DNA of 16,405 bases from Verrucomicrobia bacterium UBA1727 (GTDB taxonomy: Bacteria; Verrucomicrobiota; Kiritimatiellia; RFP12; UBA1067). The DNA lies in NCBI GenBank assembly GCA_002315875.1, contig DCIL01000076.1:1-16405 (forward strand). The letters run 5' to 3'. This document shows positions 6,162 through 15,391 of the stretch, one piece after another (within the stretch, counting starts at the first letter, position 1; each line of letters starts with the position of its first letter). The position numbers were made by a program, and so were the translations under genes. A model generated the notes under the pieces. The model ran no database searches, was not told the origin of the DNA, and was given only the letters and a program-made list of their open reading frames with translations.

Positions 6162-9100
6162 ATGAAAAGAATTCTTACCGCATTTGCGGGCTTCTTTGTG
6201 TTTTCATATTGCGCGGTTGCCGCGGATGGTGCGGGGCGCACGATAAGGTCGTATTCGTATATTTGGGGACCAATCGACTGGTCTCAACCGAGGATGTTTT
6301 CTCCCTCGGTCATTCCCGGTGCTAACGACACCTATGACAACTCCATGTCGGGCGACACGGGCATTAATCTTGCTAAAGCGAGCAATCCGTGTCTGAACCG
6401 CCTGGTCGTGATCTACGGTGGTGGATCGTGTACTCGAGACATCATTGGAGGGTCAATGAAGTTTTGCGGAAATGCGGAAATCGTGTATTGGCCAAGAGAG
6501 GATTTTAGATACATGGGCTTCACTCATCCGATTATCGGTGAGGGCTCGAATACACTCTTGCTGAATTTGAATGGACATTATGTGTCCGACGGTTCTTATA
6601 CCGCGAGAAATGTCCAGGGTTTGAAGTTCAATGGTGCGTTCTCCGGTTTCTCCTGGGTAAGGCAGTTAGGCGGAAAAGCACATTTTACGAATGATACTGC
6701 CAAGGTCGGCGTGGACGGCGGCGAGTATCGGCTTAATTGCGGTAACCTGTACCTGCCGGCGGCGGGCACTCATACGATTGATAAATTGACGCTCGAGGGT
6801 TCGATGAATAACCTCTATGTCTATTCGGGCGAAACACTCACCATCAAGAATCTCGATTCGGTCTGCGGTGCGACTTTGCGAATCAATCCCGAAGGCGGCG
6901 CCTCAGCGCTTGGTGATACGATCAAGATCTTTGTCGAAGGTCGCACCCAGGGGAGTGTGGACGGACGACTGATGTTCCGCGTTGATAATACTTCGAATAC
7001 TCCTAACCTCTTTCTCAAGTACGACACGACCAAGGGGCTCGTCGTGATGGATTCGTCCGATTACGAGACGTTCGACCCTGACGACGAGAAGATCAACTAC
7101 GGCGTCATCTCCAACAACGGACCCCTGGTGATTTCCAAGAACATCACCGCCAAGGGCATCATCATCACCGGAGTGGAATGCACCGGCACTACGGCATCCG
7201 CGCTCACCGTCAATAAGGATGTTACGCTTACTCTTAATGGCGGAGGTGCTCCTGGTTTCGTTTATCTATTCGATCCTTCGGCCCCGGGAATTACAGTTAA
7301 GAAGAACCTAAAGATTGATGGAGCGGGTACGATTGCTGCGGGCGATAATACCGCGATGTTCTGGACGGATCTTGCCCGCGATGACTCTTGGCAAGGACGC
7401 AAATGGACTACGGTGACTGCCAAGGTGACTGGCAATAACGGCGTTTGTTTTGCCGACTATGTTCGCGCCAACGGTACCTCCTATCAAACCGGCATTGAGC
7501 TATCCTCAAGTGTCTATGGGTATACTGGGGCTACGCGCTTTTCGGGCGTTTGCCTGCGGGCGAGCAATGTGCCTGCGGACATGCCGGAGGAGGCGTATGT
7601 AGAATCAGCCGGCGCCAACGTGGCGAGTGTGCTCTGTGGCGGAATCAGCAACAAGGTTCGCACGAAGTTCCATTTTAGTGGACCGGGGACCGGGGATTGC
7701 GGCGTTATCAACCAGTGCGGCAATGGTTTTTCCTCGTATGGTTCCATAGAGTTAATCGGCACGACTAAGATCAACCGCGACAACGATGGCAATGTCTTGT
7801 GCTTCAGGGATCCGATTACTGGACCAGGTGCATTTTATCTCGGCAAATTCAAGACCGAATTTTATGCGGATAATACCTTCACGGGAGATCTTCTTTGGGA
7901 GAAGTCATCGAACATTTCCGGTTGTTTCATAAGCGCCTACGGCAAGGGAAACTTCGGAGCCGGCGATACTACGATCATTCTAAATGCGAGCGGTGTTCCC
8001 TATCGTCCGCTTTGCTATACCAACACCTGCGAGGCCGTTTTTCGCGGCAACCTTTACAGCGACGGCTGGCCGTTCGCGCCAGGATACACGAGCGCGATGG
8101 GCACGAGCTATTCGAGCGCCACCTTCCTGAAGACCGCCAGATTCTCAGCGCTCGTTCTGCCGCGTGAGATTCGCCTGAAGACCGGTGGCGAGCTAGTGTT
8201 CGGCGCCTACACCAACACTTCGCCCAACTCGCTCGTCTATTTCGGGGCGACCAACGATTGCGGTCGCATCGTCGCGGGTGGCGCGGACGATGAGACGATG
8301 AGTCCTCTCTTTATTGACAGCACCGCGTGTCCGCTCTCCTTCGAGAAGCGTGGCAGCGGAACCCTCACGCTCAACAATGCCGACTATCGCGGCGAAACCG
8401 TGGTGAAGGCAGGCACTCTCAAGTTTACCAAGATTTCTGACATCTTCAGCTCGCCGCACATCTCCTATCATCTTGATGCGAAGAAGAATGTCGTCACTGA
8501 TGGCAACGGCAATGTAACTTCGTGGACGAGCTGTGGAGCGGACGGAACCGTCTTTTCGTCCGCGTCGTCCTGGCAGGCGAACAGCGTGCTGCCGGTGCTC
8601 ACCTCCGAGGAGGTTCAAGGCACTAAACTCGTCCGTTACAACGGCACGAAGTGGCAGCGTCTCATCGGCAATAGTGAGACCGGGCACCGCACGGTCTTCA
8701 TGGTGGTCAGGTTTGATAAGGACGCAAATAAGGTCCATAATTTCGGCATTCTTGGGAAACCGGGCAACGATTTTGGCATTCGAGGAGTGCCCGGTGGAAT
8801 TTCCGGTAGTATCGGTGGTGCATGTATTGCCAGCGCGCATCCGCGCAAGGACGGCGTTCAGCTATCAGGGGACGCCGATCTTAACGACGGCAATCTCCAT
8901 TTGATTACCATCTACCGTGATGTTGAGAACGACGGAGCTGGAATCTTCAAACCGGTTCTCGGAAGTTATCAGTCTTGGGAGGGCTATTACCTCAGCGGCG
9001 ATTTCGCCGAGGTGGTGGTGTTCGGCACTCCGCTTTCGGTCGATGATCGCAATGCGGTCGAGAAGGCGCTGGCGGAGAAGTGGGGGATAACGATTCCCGA

Positions 9101-10508
9101 GACTCCCGCGCCGGTCGAGCTGACGAGTTTCACCGGCGGCGGTGCGATGGATGTCCGTGAAGGTGCGGTGATGAATCTCAACGGCACGTATTGCGAAGTG
9201 TCCGATCTTCATGGCTTTGGTACGATCACCACGCCGGCGGGCAAGGCGGCGACGCTGGTGGTGAAGGGTACCAATGACTTCTGCGGTACGGTGACGGGTC
9301 CCGTTACCGTGAAGATCGACAGTGCCTGCGACAGTGGTATTTCGCGGACGATTTACCGCGATGGCGCCTCGCTCGCGCTTTCGGGCGGTGCGGAACTTGC
9401 GATCGCTCCGAAGTGGAGCGGCACCATCACCAACGGGGTCGTACTGCATGTGGACGCTTCGGCGACTGATGCGGTCGAGTATGATCCCGATACGCTGGTG
9501 ATTTCGAAGTGGAATCGCTTCAACGGCGAAGGATGCATGGATCTTGTACCTCCGACCGCCGGATCCGGATGTAGCGTGTATCCGCCGAAGTATTTGGCGG
9601 AGGGAATGAATGGCAAGCCAGCGGTTCACATCGATCATTATGCGGATGCCGAGAAGAAGTCCGACCGCGGATCGGGACTTCAGGGAACCGCCGGTGCTAA
9701 GGTTAGAACTATTTTTATCGTCGGCAAGCCGGACGGCACTGGCGGCGGAAACTGCATGTTCGGACTTAAGAGCAATGATCTTGGATGCCGGATGAATAAC
9801 TTCTGGGATAATACGACCGTCGATATTCCGCTCCGCGGTGCGATGATTCGAGTCTATACCGCGGCAAATGGATGGAAGGACTATTCCGCTCCGCTCAGTG
9901 GAAGCCCGAATATGGCCGCGCTTCCTCAGTTTGTACTTGCGGTGGACATCCAGGACTGGCACGTGATGTACTCCAATTACATCGACGTATCCAAGCGAGT
10001 GTTCCTCGGGGGATATTTCAATCCAGCGCACAACGCCTGCTATTCGGAGATCATTGTCTACGACCGTCTGCTTAATGAGCGCGAATTCGCTGAGGTGGGT
10101 TCGTATCTCGTCAACAAGTGGTTCGGCGAGAGCGTCAAGGAAACCGAGTCGGTGTTCGACGGTACGGAAGGGGCGTTTTCGTGGTCCGCCGCGGGAGCGA
10201 AGCTGAAGGTGAACGGCGGCTTGCAGCTTGCCGTGGACAAGACGATTTCCATCGATGTGAAAGGTGCGACAACTGTGACCCCGCTTGTGATCGACGGCTC
10301 GCTCTATCTCGGTTCGCCCGTTACGCTTGAATATTTGAATTACACGAATCTTCCGCTCCGTTACGAGGGAACGGGACTTGAGGTCACCGGCGAGGTTTCG
10401 GGCGACTTCACCGTCGAGCCGGTGGCGACGCGGTTCGCGACCCGCCGCGACGGCAACAGCTGGAAGATCAGTCATCCCGGCATCGGAGGTGTGATTCTGA
10501 TAAGATAA
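6162..10508 (+). CDS. Giant secreted protein with one PATR repeat and two LamG-like domains
   Basis: A 1448-aa protein with a signal peptide (MKRILTAFAGFFVFSYCAVA, cleavage after residue 20). The first 700 residues are Gly/Asn/Thr-rich with repeated short strands, as in beta-helix or passenger-type surface proteins. Residues 724-755 (PLSFEKRGSGTLTLNN...VVKAGTLKF) match the autotransporter-associated beta-strand repeat. Two related lectin-like modules follow: about 768-978 (SYHLDA...VTSW to ALAEKWGI) and about 1092-1325 (VVLHVDAS...ISKW to YLVNKWFG), resembling concanavalin/LamG domains. No C-terminal autotransporter barrel or PEP-CTERM anchor is visible; it ends IGGVILIR. A role in surface adhesion or carbohydrate binding is plausible, but the substrate is unknown. 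The N-terminal third seems lower in GC than the rest. Confidence 0.75.
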   Translation: MKRILTAFAGFFVFSYCAVAADGAGRTIRSYSYIWGPIDWSQPRMFSPSVIPGANDTYDNSMSGDTGINLAKASNPCLNRLVVIYGGGSCTRDIIGGSMKFCGNAEIVYWPREDFRYMGFTHPIIGEGSNTLLLNLNGHYVSDGSYTARNVQGLKFNGAFSGFSWVRQLGGKAHFTNDTAKVGVDGGEYRLNCGNLYLPAAGTHTIDKLTLEGSMNNLYVYSGETLTIKNLDSVCGATLRINPEGGASALGDTIKIFVEGRTQGSVDGRLMFRVDNTSNTPNLFLKYDTTKGLVVMDSSDYETFDPDDEKINYGVISNNGPLVISKNITAKGIIITGVECTGTTASALTVNKDVTLTLNGGGAPGFVYLFDPSAPGITVKKNLKIDGAGTIAAGDNTAMFWTDLARDDSWQGRKWTTVTAKVTGNNGVCFADYVRANGTSYQTGIELSSSVYGYTGATRFSGVCLRASNVPADMPEEAYVESAGANVASVLCGGISNKVRTKFHFSGPGTGDCGVINQCGNGFSSYGSIELIGTTKINRDNDGNVLCFRDPITGPGAFYLGKFKTEFYADNTFTGDLLWEKSSNISGCFISAYGKGNFGAGDTTIILNASGVPYRPLCYTNTCEAVFRGNLYSDGWPFAPGYTSAMGTSYSSATFLKTARFSALVLPREIRLKTGGELVFGAYTNTSPNSLVYFGATNDCGRIVAGGADDETMSPLFIDSTACPLSFEKRGSGTLTLNNADYRGETVVKAGTLKFTKISDIFSSPHISYHLDAKKNVVTDGNGNVTSWTSCGADGTVFSSASSWQANSVLPVLTSEEVQGTKLVRYNGTKWQRLIGNSETGHRTVFMVVRFDKDANKVHNFGILGKPGNDFGIRGVPGGISGSIGGACIASAHPRKDGVQLSGDADLNDGNLHLITIYRDVENDGAGIFKPVLGSYQSWEGYYLSGDFAEVVVFGTPLSVDDRNAVEKALAEKWGITIPETPAPVELTSFTGGGAMDVREGAVMNLNGTYCEVSDLHGFGTITTPAGKAATLVVKGTNDFCGTVTGPVTVKIDSACDSGISRTIYRDGASLALSGGAELAIAPKWSGTITNGVVLHVDASATDAVEYDPDTLVISKWNRFNGEGCMDLVPPTAGSGCSVYPPKYLAEGMNGKPAVHIDHYADAEKKSDRGSGLQGTAGAKVRTIFIVGKPDGTGGGNCMFGLKSNDLGCRMNNFWDNTTVDIPLRGAMIRVYTAANGWKDYSAPLSGSPNMAALPQFVLAVDIQDWHVMYSNYIDVSKRVFLGGYFNPAHNACYSEIIVYDRLLNEREFAEVGSYLVNKWFGESVKETESVFDGTEGAFSWSAAGAKLKVNGGLQLAVDKTISIDVKGATTVTPLVIDGSLYLGSPVTLEYLNYTNLPLRYEGTGLEVTGEVSGDFTVEPVATRFATRRDGNSWKISHPGIGGVILIR

Positions 10509-10522
10509 AGGTAAGTAATCAA

Positions 10523-11347
10523 ATGAGTGAAGGATGCAGTCATGATTGCTCGAATTGTTCGAGCAAGTGTTCGGATAGGAAAGAAGCGAACAATTTCGCC
10601 GCGCCGATGAACGCGGCTTCGAAGATTCACAGGGTAATCGCGGTTTTGAGCGGCAAAGGCGGCGTAGGCAAGAGCTTCGTCACGACGATGCTGGCGGTGT
10701 CCGCGGCAAAAGCGGGACTCAAGGTCGGCATTCTCGATGCGGATATCACCGGGCCTTCGATTCCAAAGGCGTTCGGACTTGGAGGGTGCAGTTACAAGTC
10801 CGACGAGGGTATCGAGCCGACGGTCACCAATTCCGGAATTCGCGTCATCTCGCTTAATATGCTCGTCGAAGATCCGTCCGATCCAGTGGTCTGGAGAGGT
10901 CCGGTCATCGCCGGATGCGTCAAGCAGTTCTGGAGTGATGTCCATTGGGGCGAGCTGGACGTCATGTTCGTCGACATGCCGCCGGGCACGGGCGACGTGC
11001 CGCTGACGGTCTATCAGTCGCTCCCGGTGGATGGAGTTGTCGTGGTGATGACGCCGCAGGAGCTGGTGGAGATGATCGTCGAGAAGTCGGTGAAGATGGC
11101 CGGCATGATGAACAAGAAGATTCTCGGACTCGTGGAGAACATGAGCTACTTGAAGTGTCCCGACTGCGGCAAGCAGATTTCCGTCTTCGGCGAATCGAAG
11201 GTCGAAGAGCTTGCGAAGAAGTTTGCGATTCCCGCGACGGTGCGTCTGCCGGTCGATCCGGCGCTTTCCGCGGCAATCGACGTCGGCGCGGCGGAGACGA
11301 TCGAGCTTGCCGAGTTCGATGAGTTCGCCGGAAAGGTGGTGGCGTAA
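10523..11347 (+). CDS. mrp: Mrp/NBP35-family Fe-S cluster carrier ATPase
   Basis: A 274-aa cytoplasmic P-loop ATPase that holds and delivers iron-sulfur clusters to apoproteins. The deviant Walker A SGKGGVGKS is at residues 43-51, the DADITGPSIP segment follows, then VDMPPGTGD (Walker B region) and the conserved late CPDCG with the cluster-binding CxxC pair. The N-terminus has four cysteines (C5, C9, C12, C16), a short Cys-rich leader common in anaerobe Mrp proteins. The MIP18-like N-terminal domain of longer Mrp proteins is absent. AAAGG at 10507-10511 overlaps the previous stop, and its own stop overlaps the next ATG, so translation with nnrD is coupled. Transcription may come from the large surface gene 14 bp upstream; no separate promoter is obvious. 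Confidence 0.92.
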   Translation: MSEGCSHDCSNCSSKCSDRKEANNFAAPMNAASKIHRVIAVLSGKGGVGKSFVTTMLAVSAAKAGLKVGILDADITGPSIPKAFGLGGCSYKSDEGIEPTVTNSGIRVISLNMLVEDPSDPVVWRGPVIAGCVKQFWSDVHWGELDVMFVDMPPGTGDVPLTVYQSLPVDGVVVVMTPQELVEMIVEKSVKMAGMMNKKILGLVENMSYLKCPDCGKQISVFGESKVEELAKKFAIPATVRLPVDPALSAAIDVGAAETIELAEFDEFAGKVVA

Positions 11348-12195
11348 TGGATATTCCGGAAATTCTCAGGTCCGCTTTTCCGCCGCGTCCGGCGGACTCG
11401 AGCAAGTACAGTGTCGGCACGGTCGCGATCGTCGGCGGCAGCGGGCGGTATCTGCACGCGCCGGTGATGGCGGCGCTCGGTGCGCGCGCGGCGGGTGCGG
11501 GACTCATCCAGCTCGTCGTACCGGACGCTTCGCGCATCGCGGCCGGTGCGCTGGTGCCGGAGGCGACCTTCACGAAGTTGTCCGCTACCTGCGTACCGCC
11601 GCGCTCCGACGTTTCGGTGGTCGGCATGGGTTTAGGGATTTCGGTGACGACCGAGGCGCTCGTCTCGCGTCTCTTGTCGGGACGGTGCGGACGTTTCGTC
11701 CTTGATGCCGATGCGCTTGCGATTCTCGCTTCGTGGTACGGGCGGACGGACGGATATGATCCGGCCAAGGGACAGGAACTTATCCTTACTCCGCACGAAG
11801 GGGAGGCGGCGAAGCTTCTGGGCTGGTCGCGTGAGGATGTCGAGCGTGATCGGCTCGCCACGGCGCGCGAGATCGTGGATCGTTACGGGGCGACGGTGGT
11901 CTTGAAGGGACGTCACACGCTCGTCGTGTCGTCCGACGGTTCCCGCGTCTACGAAAACCAGACCGGCAATCCGTATATGGCGCTTGGCGGCATGGGCGAC
12001 GTATTGGCTGGTGTGATCGGGGCGAGGTGGGCGTATTTGCGAGGCGATGCGTTCCTCGCTGCGGCGTCCGGCACGTGGCTTCATTCCGCCGCGTCGGACG
12101 AGGTTATCGCCGGGGGCCTCGATCCTTCGATCGTGAACACCGCGGCGAAGGTCGGCTCGCTCCGTGTCCGATGTGAGATGCTCCCTTGCATATAA
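11347..12195 (+). CDS. nnrD: ADP/ATP-dependent NAD(P)H-hydrate dehydratase
   Basis: A 282-aa ribokinase-like enzyme that repairs hydrated NADH/NADPH, using a nucleotide to remove water. Family motifs in order: GGSG (30-33), LDADAL (119-124), TPHEGE (148-153), LKGRHT (186-191) and GNPYMALGGMGDVLAG (207-222), with catalytic D218 in GMGDV. Only the dehydratase domain is present; the epimerase (NnrE) half of fused YjeF proteins is absent, so an epimerase should be encoded elsewhere. It starts on the overlapping TAATG with mrp. The final residues VRCEMLPCI look atypical and overlap the downstream promoter, whose -35 begins at 12186. The overall assignment is secure; the C-terminus is slightly odd. 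Confidence 0.92.
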   Translation: MDIPEILRSAFPPRPADSSKYSVGTVAIVGGSGRYLHAPVMAALGARAAGAGLIQLVVPDASRIAAGALVPEATFTKLSATCVPPRSDVSVVGMGLGISVTTEALVSRLLSGRCGRFVLDADALAILASWYGRTDGYDPAKGQELILTPHEGEAAKLLGWSREDVERDRLATAREIVDRYGATVVLKGRHTLVVSSDGSRVYENQTGNPYMALGGMGDVLAGVIGARWAYLRGDAFLAAASGTWLHSAASDEVIAGGLDPSIVNTAAKVGSLRVRCEMLPCI

Positions 12196-12214
12196 TCCAT
12201 CAAAATAGTATAAT
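12186..12214 (+). promoter_or_regulatory. Promoter immediately upstream of the TPR operon
   Basis: TTGCAT at 12186-12191, a 17-bp spacer and TATAAT at 12209-12214. The start would fall near 12221, only about 3 nt before the ATG at 12224, and no Shine-Dalgarno sequence is visible. A second TATAAT at 12191-12196 lacks a good -35. The -35 overlaps the end of nnrD. Confidence 0.6.
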
Positions 12215-12223
12215 GCGTTCACT

Positions 12224-15200
12224 ATGAGATTTGAGTGTTTTGTCGCATCGTTGACGGCAGCGTTGCTGTCGTTGTCCGCTCTTGCCGAGGACGCGGCTCC
12301 CGCGGCCGCTGCCGAAGAGCCGAAGGAGAACGCCGAGCTTGAGGCGGAAATCAGCTATGTCGAGGCCCTCGTCAATTACGGCTATCCCGACATTGCCGGT
12401 CCCGTGATCGAGGCGACGAAGAAGAAATGGCCCGAATCCGAGGCGCGTTTCTTCGCCATTGAAATCCGCGGCATGCTCGCGCTCGGCAAGTTCGAGGATG
12501 CCGAGAAGAAGATCGCCTCGCTTCCCGACCGCAAGTCGACGAAGTACTGGGCGGCGCGTCTCGAGGTCGCCAACAACTACTTCGGCCGCGGCATGAAGCC
12601 GGAGTGCATGAAGATCTATGATGATTTCTTCAAGGCCTTTCCGAATCCGCCGAAGGACATCCGCAAGTTCTACAACGAAGCGTGCTATTCCTACGGTCAG
12701 CTTCTGGTCGGCGACAAGCAGTACGCGAAGGCGGTCGCCCGTTACGAGTCGCTTTTGAAGCAGTTGCAGGCGGGGTCCGACGAGTGGTGCAATCTCGCGT
12801 GCGAGGCGGTCGACATCTATCTCAAGCTCATTGACGAGTCCGCGGGCAACGCCAAGCTCAAGAAGCAGTTCGACGGTTACGTCAAGGCGGGCGGCAAGAT
12901 CGTTGACGCGCTCCTTTGGCAGCAGGACAAGCCGGTCTACTTCGGCCGTGCGGTTTCGATGAAGGCCCATCTCGAGCAGATGGCCGGCTCGATTGACAAG
13001 GCGACGGCGATCATCGACGAGTACAAGCCCCAACTCGAGGAAATCCACGAGCAGATCGTGCAGTTCGATCCCGAAGGCAAGCAGGGGCTTCTGAAGCAGT
13101 CCCCGCTTCCCGAGTGCATGTACCTGCAGGCGAAGATTCTTTGGGACGAGGCGAAGAAAGAGTCCGTGAAGAAGCCGAAGCGCGATGATGAGAAGATCAA
13201 GGGCTACATGTTCGGTCCGAAGGGGGCTGGCAACAAGCGTCAGGTAGCGAAGGGCGCCTTCGCTATGGCGCAGAACGTCTTCCTCCGCTACGAGACGTCC
13301 AGCTGGGCGCCTGCCGCGGGCGAGCTTGCCGAGGAGATTCGTGCGTTCGCCGAGAAGGAGTACAAGGCCAAGATCAAGACGAAGATCACCGCCGAGCAGA
13401 TCGCGAAGGTCAGGGCGGCGCAGTTCCGCGAGGCGAACGAGAAGTTCGTGGCCGGCAAGTACGAAGAGGCGATCGCCGCCTATCTTACGGTGCTCGGCAA
13501 GTATCCGGAGATCAAGGAATCGGTGCCTGCGGTCGAGAATGTCGCCTCCGCCTATCTCGATCTTATTCTCGAGACCAAGGATGAGAAGAAGAAAGAGGAA
13601 TACCGTCTCAATGCCGACGCGGTCGAGGGTTATCTCGCCGAGCGCTTCGCCGGCAATCCGAACAAGCTCTTGATGACCGAAGCTGGCAACGCGGCGATTC
13701 GTCTCGCGGCGAAGGAGGCGCAGTACAAGAATCTCGATCGGGCCGATCGCATCTACGTCGATTTCCTCGTCAATTATCAGCGTCACAGCAATGCGGCGAC
13801 GCTGGCGGCGGGCAAGGCGATGGAGCTGCAGAAGGCGGGCGCCTATGCCGACGCCATCCGTTACTGGAACATCCTCGCCGAGCATTACACCAATTCCACC
13901 TTCTACGCTTCGGCGCTGGCGCAGCTCTCGTTCTGCCACGGCAAGCTCGGCGACAAGGAGAAGGAGATCGAGTACATCACGGCCTATCTGCCGATCGAGA
14001 CGGTGAAGATCCGCAAGCTGCAGGCGCAGTTCCAGCTCGCGCAGATGTATCAGAAGGACGGCATGACCATCATCGGCGAGGCCGAGACCAATGCGACGCC
14101 CGAGGCCGTCGAGGCCCAGGAGAAGCACGGCACGGCTCAGATCATCCGCGCCGTCAAGAATTTCCGTGGGTTCATCGGTGAGGCGGATGCGGCGCTCAAA
14201 GATCCGTCCACGACCGAAGAGGACAAGAGCAAGTATCAGATGCTCCGCGAGGCGGCGATGTTCATGAACGGCGAGTGCTGGAGCCGTATGAATCGTCCCG
14301 AAAAGAACCTCAAGCTCTACCGCGAGCGTGCGGCGAAGGCGTATGAGGAGTATGTCGCCGCGTATCCGAGCGGCAAGTATGCGAAGACGGGTTACGTCAA
14401 GCTCGGCACGATCTACACGGCGCTCGGCGACATGCCCAAGTCGAAGGACGCGCTCGACCGTCTCTCGCAGAAGTATCCAGATTCGGACGAGGCGAAGAAC
14501 GCCAAGCCGCGTCTGGCGAAGAGCTTGATCGAGATGGGGCTCAAGAAGGAAGGTGCCGAGATCTACGGCGAGATGCTGCGTACCGACGGCGCGTATACGG
14601 CGGGTCAGTTCGTGAACGCGGGCGAGGCGCTCATCGAGGCGAAGAGCTGGGATCTCGCCGGTCAGGCCTTCGACAAGGCGATTCGCATGGCGAGCACCAA
14701 TTCGGCGCTGACGGTCGCGAAGGCGCGTCTCGGAATTGCGAAGAGCGCGTGGAAGCAGGGGTCGCTCGCGGAGGCGCGCGAGTCGCTTGACCTCTTCCTG
14801 GCCGATCAGAAGATGTCGAAGATGACGATTGCCGCCGACGCACACTTCATGCTGGTGCAGATCGCGTCCGAACAGGGCCGCACCGAGAAGGATGCGACGA
14901 TGCGCGGCAAGTGCTTCGGCGCGGCGATCGGCTCTTTGAAGAAGGTGCGTCAGTACTGGAGCAAGAAGCCGCAGTGGGAGCAGGATACGCTCGATCTCAT
15001 GTCGGGCGACGTGCTGGTCGACCGCATGAAGGCCGAGGAGGCGATGGGGCTCAAGGAGGAGGCGAAGGAGACGTGCGGGCGCGCGGCTTCGACCTTCCAG
15101 GTGTTCCTGCAGGCGCACGGAGCCGACGAGCAGCATCCGATCGAAAAGATGTCCGACGGCGAGAAGGCGAACCTCGAACGCGCGTATGCGACGTTGGTGC

Positions 15201-15352
15201 CGCTCTTCTCCAAGCTCGGTGCGGAACAGGCCGAGCGCGTGATGAAGTTCGGTCAGCAGTATCTCGATCTCTTCCCGAACGGCAAGGCGCGAACGGAGAT
15301 CGGCAACTGCATGAATCAGGCGAAGGCCGATCTGCCGGCGGCGAAGAAGTGA
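12224..15352 (+). CDS. Large secreted TPR-repeat protein
   Basis: A 1042-aa protein with a signal peptide (MRFECFVASLTAALLSLSALA, cleavage after residue 21) and an acidic Ala/Glu linker. Nearly all the rest is helical repeat of TPR type, with Ala/Gly/Tyr spacing such as AIAAYLTVLGKYPEI, YEEYVAAYPSGKYAKTGYVK and LGTIYTALGDMPKSKDALDR, i.e. motifs that build scaffolds between partners. No enzymatic motif was seen. It is followed 39 bp later by a second secreted TPR protein and then by a probable ExbB/TolQ-type protein, a cluster order seen in Planctomycetes/Verrucomicrobia. It likely acts in the periplasm as an adaptor for that system; the specific role is unknown. Confidence 0.8.
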   Translation: MRFECFVASLTAALLSLSALAEDAAPAAAAEEPKENAELEAEISYVEALVNYGYPDIAGPVIEATKKKWPESEARFFAIEIRGMLALGKFEDAEKKIASLPDRKSTKYWAARLEVANNYFGRGMKPECMKIYDDFFKAFPNPPKDIRKFYNEACYSYGQLLVGDKQYAKAVARYESLLKQLQAGSDEWCNLACEAVDIYLKLIDESAGNAKLKKQFDGYVKAGGKIVDALLWQQDKPVYFGRAVSMKAHLEQMAGSIDKATAIIDEYKPQLEEIHEQIVQFDPEGKQGLLKQSPLPECMYLQAKILWDEAKKESVKKPKRDDEKIKGYMFGPKGAGNKRQVAKGAFAMAQNVFLRYETSSWAPAAGELAEEIRAFAEKEYKAKIKTKITAEQIAKVRAAQFREANEKFVAGKYEEAIAAYLTVLGKYPEIKESVPAVENVASAYLDLILETKDEKKKEEYRLNADAVEGYLAERFAGNPNKLLMTEAGNAAIRLAAKEAQYKNLDRADRIYVDFLVNYQRHSNAATLAAGKAMELQKAGAYADAIRYWNILAEHYTNSTFYASALAQLSFCHGKLGDKEKEIEYITAYLPIETVKIRKLQAQFQLAQMYQKDGMTIIGEAETNATPEAVEAQEKHGTAQIIRAVKNFRGFIGEADAALKDPSTTEEDKSKYQMLREAAMFMNGECWSRMNRPEKNLKLYRERAAKAYEEYVAAYPSGKYAKTGYVKLGTIYTALGDMPKSKDALDRLSQKYPDSDEAKNAKPRLAKSLIEMGLKKEGAEIYGEMLRTDGAYTAGQFVNAGEALIEAKSWDLAGQAFDKAIRMASTNSALTVAKARLGIAKSAWKQGSLAEARESLDLFLADQKMSKMTIAADAHFMLVQIASEQGRTEKDATMRGKCFGAAIGSLKKVRQYWSKKPQWEQDTLDLMSGDVLVDRMKAEEAMGLKEEAKETCGRAASTFQVFLQAHGADEQHPIEKMSDGEKANLERAYATLVPLFSKLGAEQAERVMKFGQQYLDLFPNGKARTEIGNCMNQAKADLPAAKK

Positions 15353-15391
15353 TTTTTAACGTTTAACGGTTTTTAAGAAAGGTCTGACAGA

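Noticed and set aside
2853..10475. Other long minus-strand open frames (2853-4220, 4424-5776, 8865-10475)
   Set aside because: Same codon-aligned register as the real + genes and the same codon-avoidance explanation; no recognisable motifs or ribosome sites.
12200..15136. Very long minus-strand open frame (978 codons) opposite the large TPR gene
   Set aside because: It is in exact codon-on-codon register with the + gene, where minus-strand stops would need TTA, CTA or TCA codons; the + gene avoids these. The translation is Leu/Arg-rich and has no domain, and the + gene has a signal peptide, promoter and TPR pattern.
15353..15391. Terminator between the two TPR genes (T-rich stretch)
   Set aside because: There are T-runs but no GC-rich stem before them; the following ribosome site and close spacing fit an operon.
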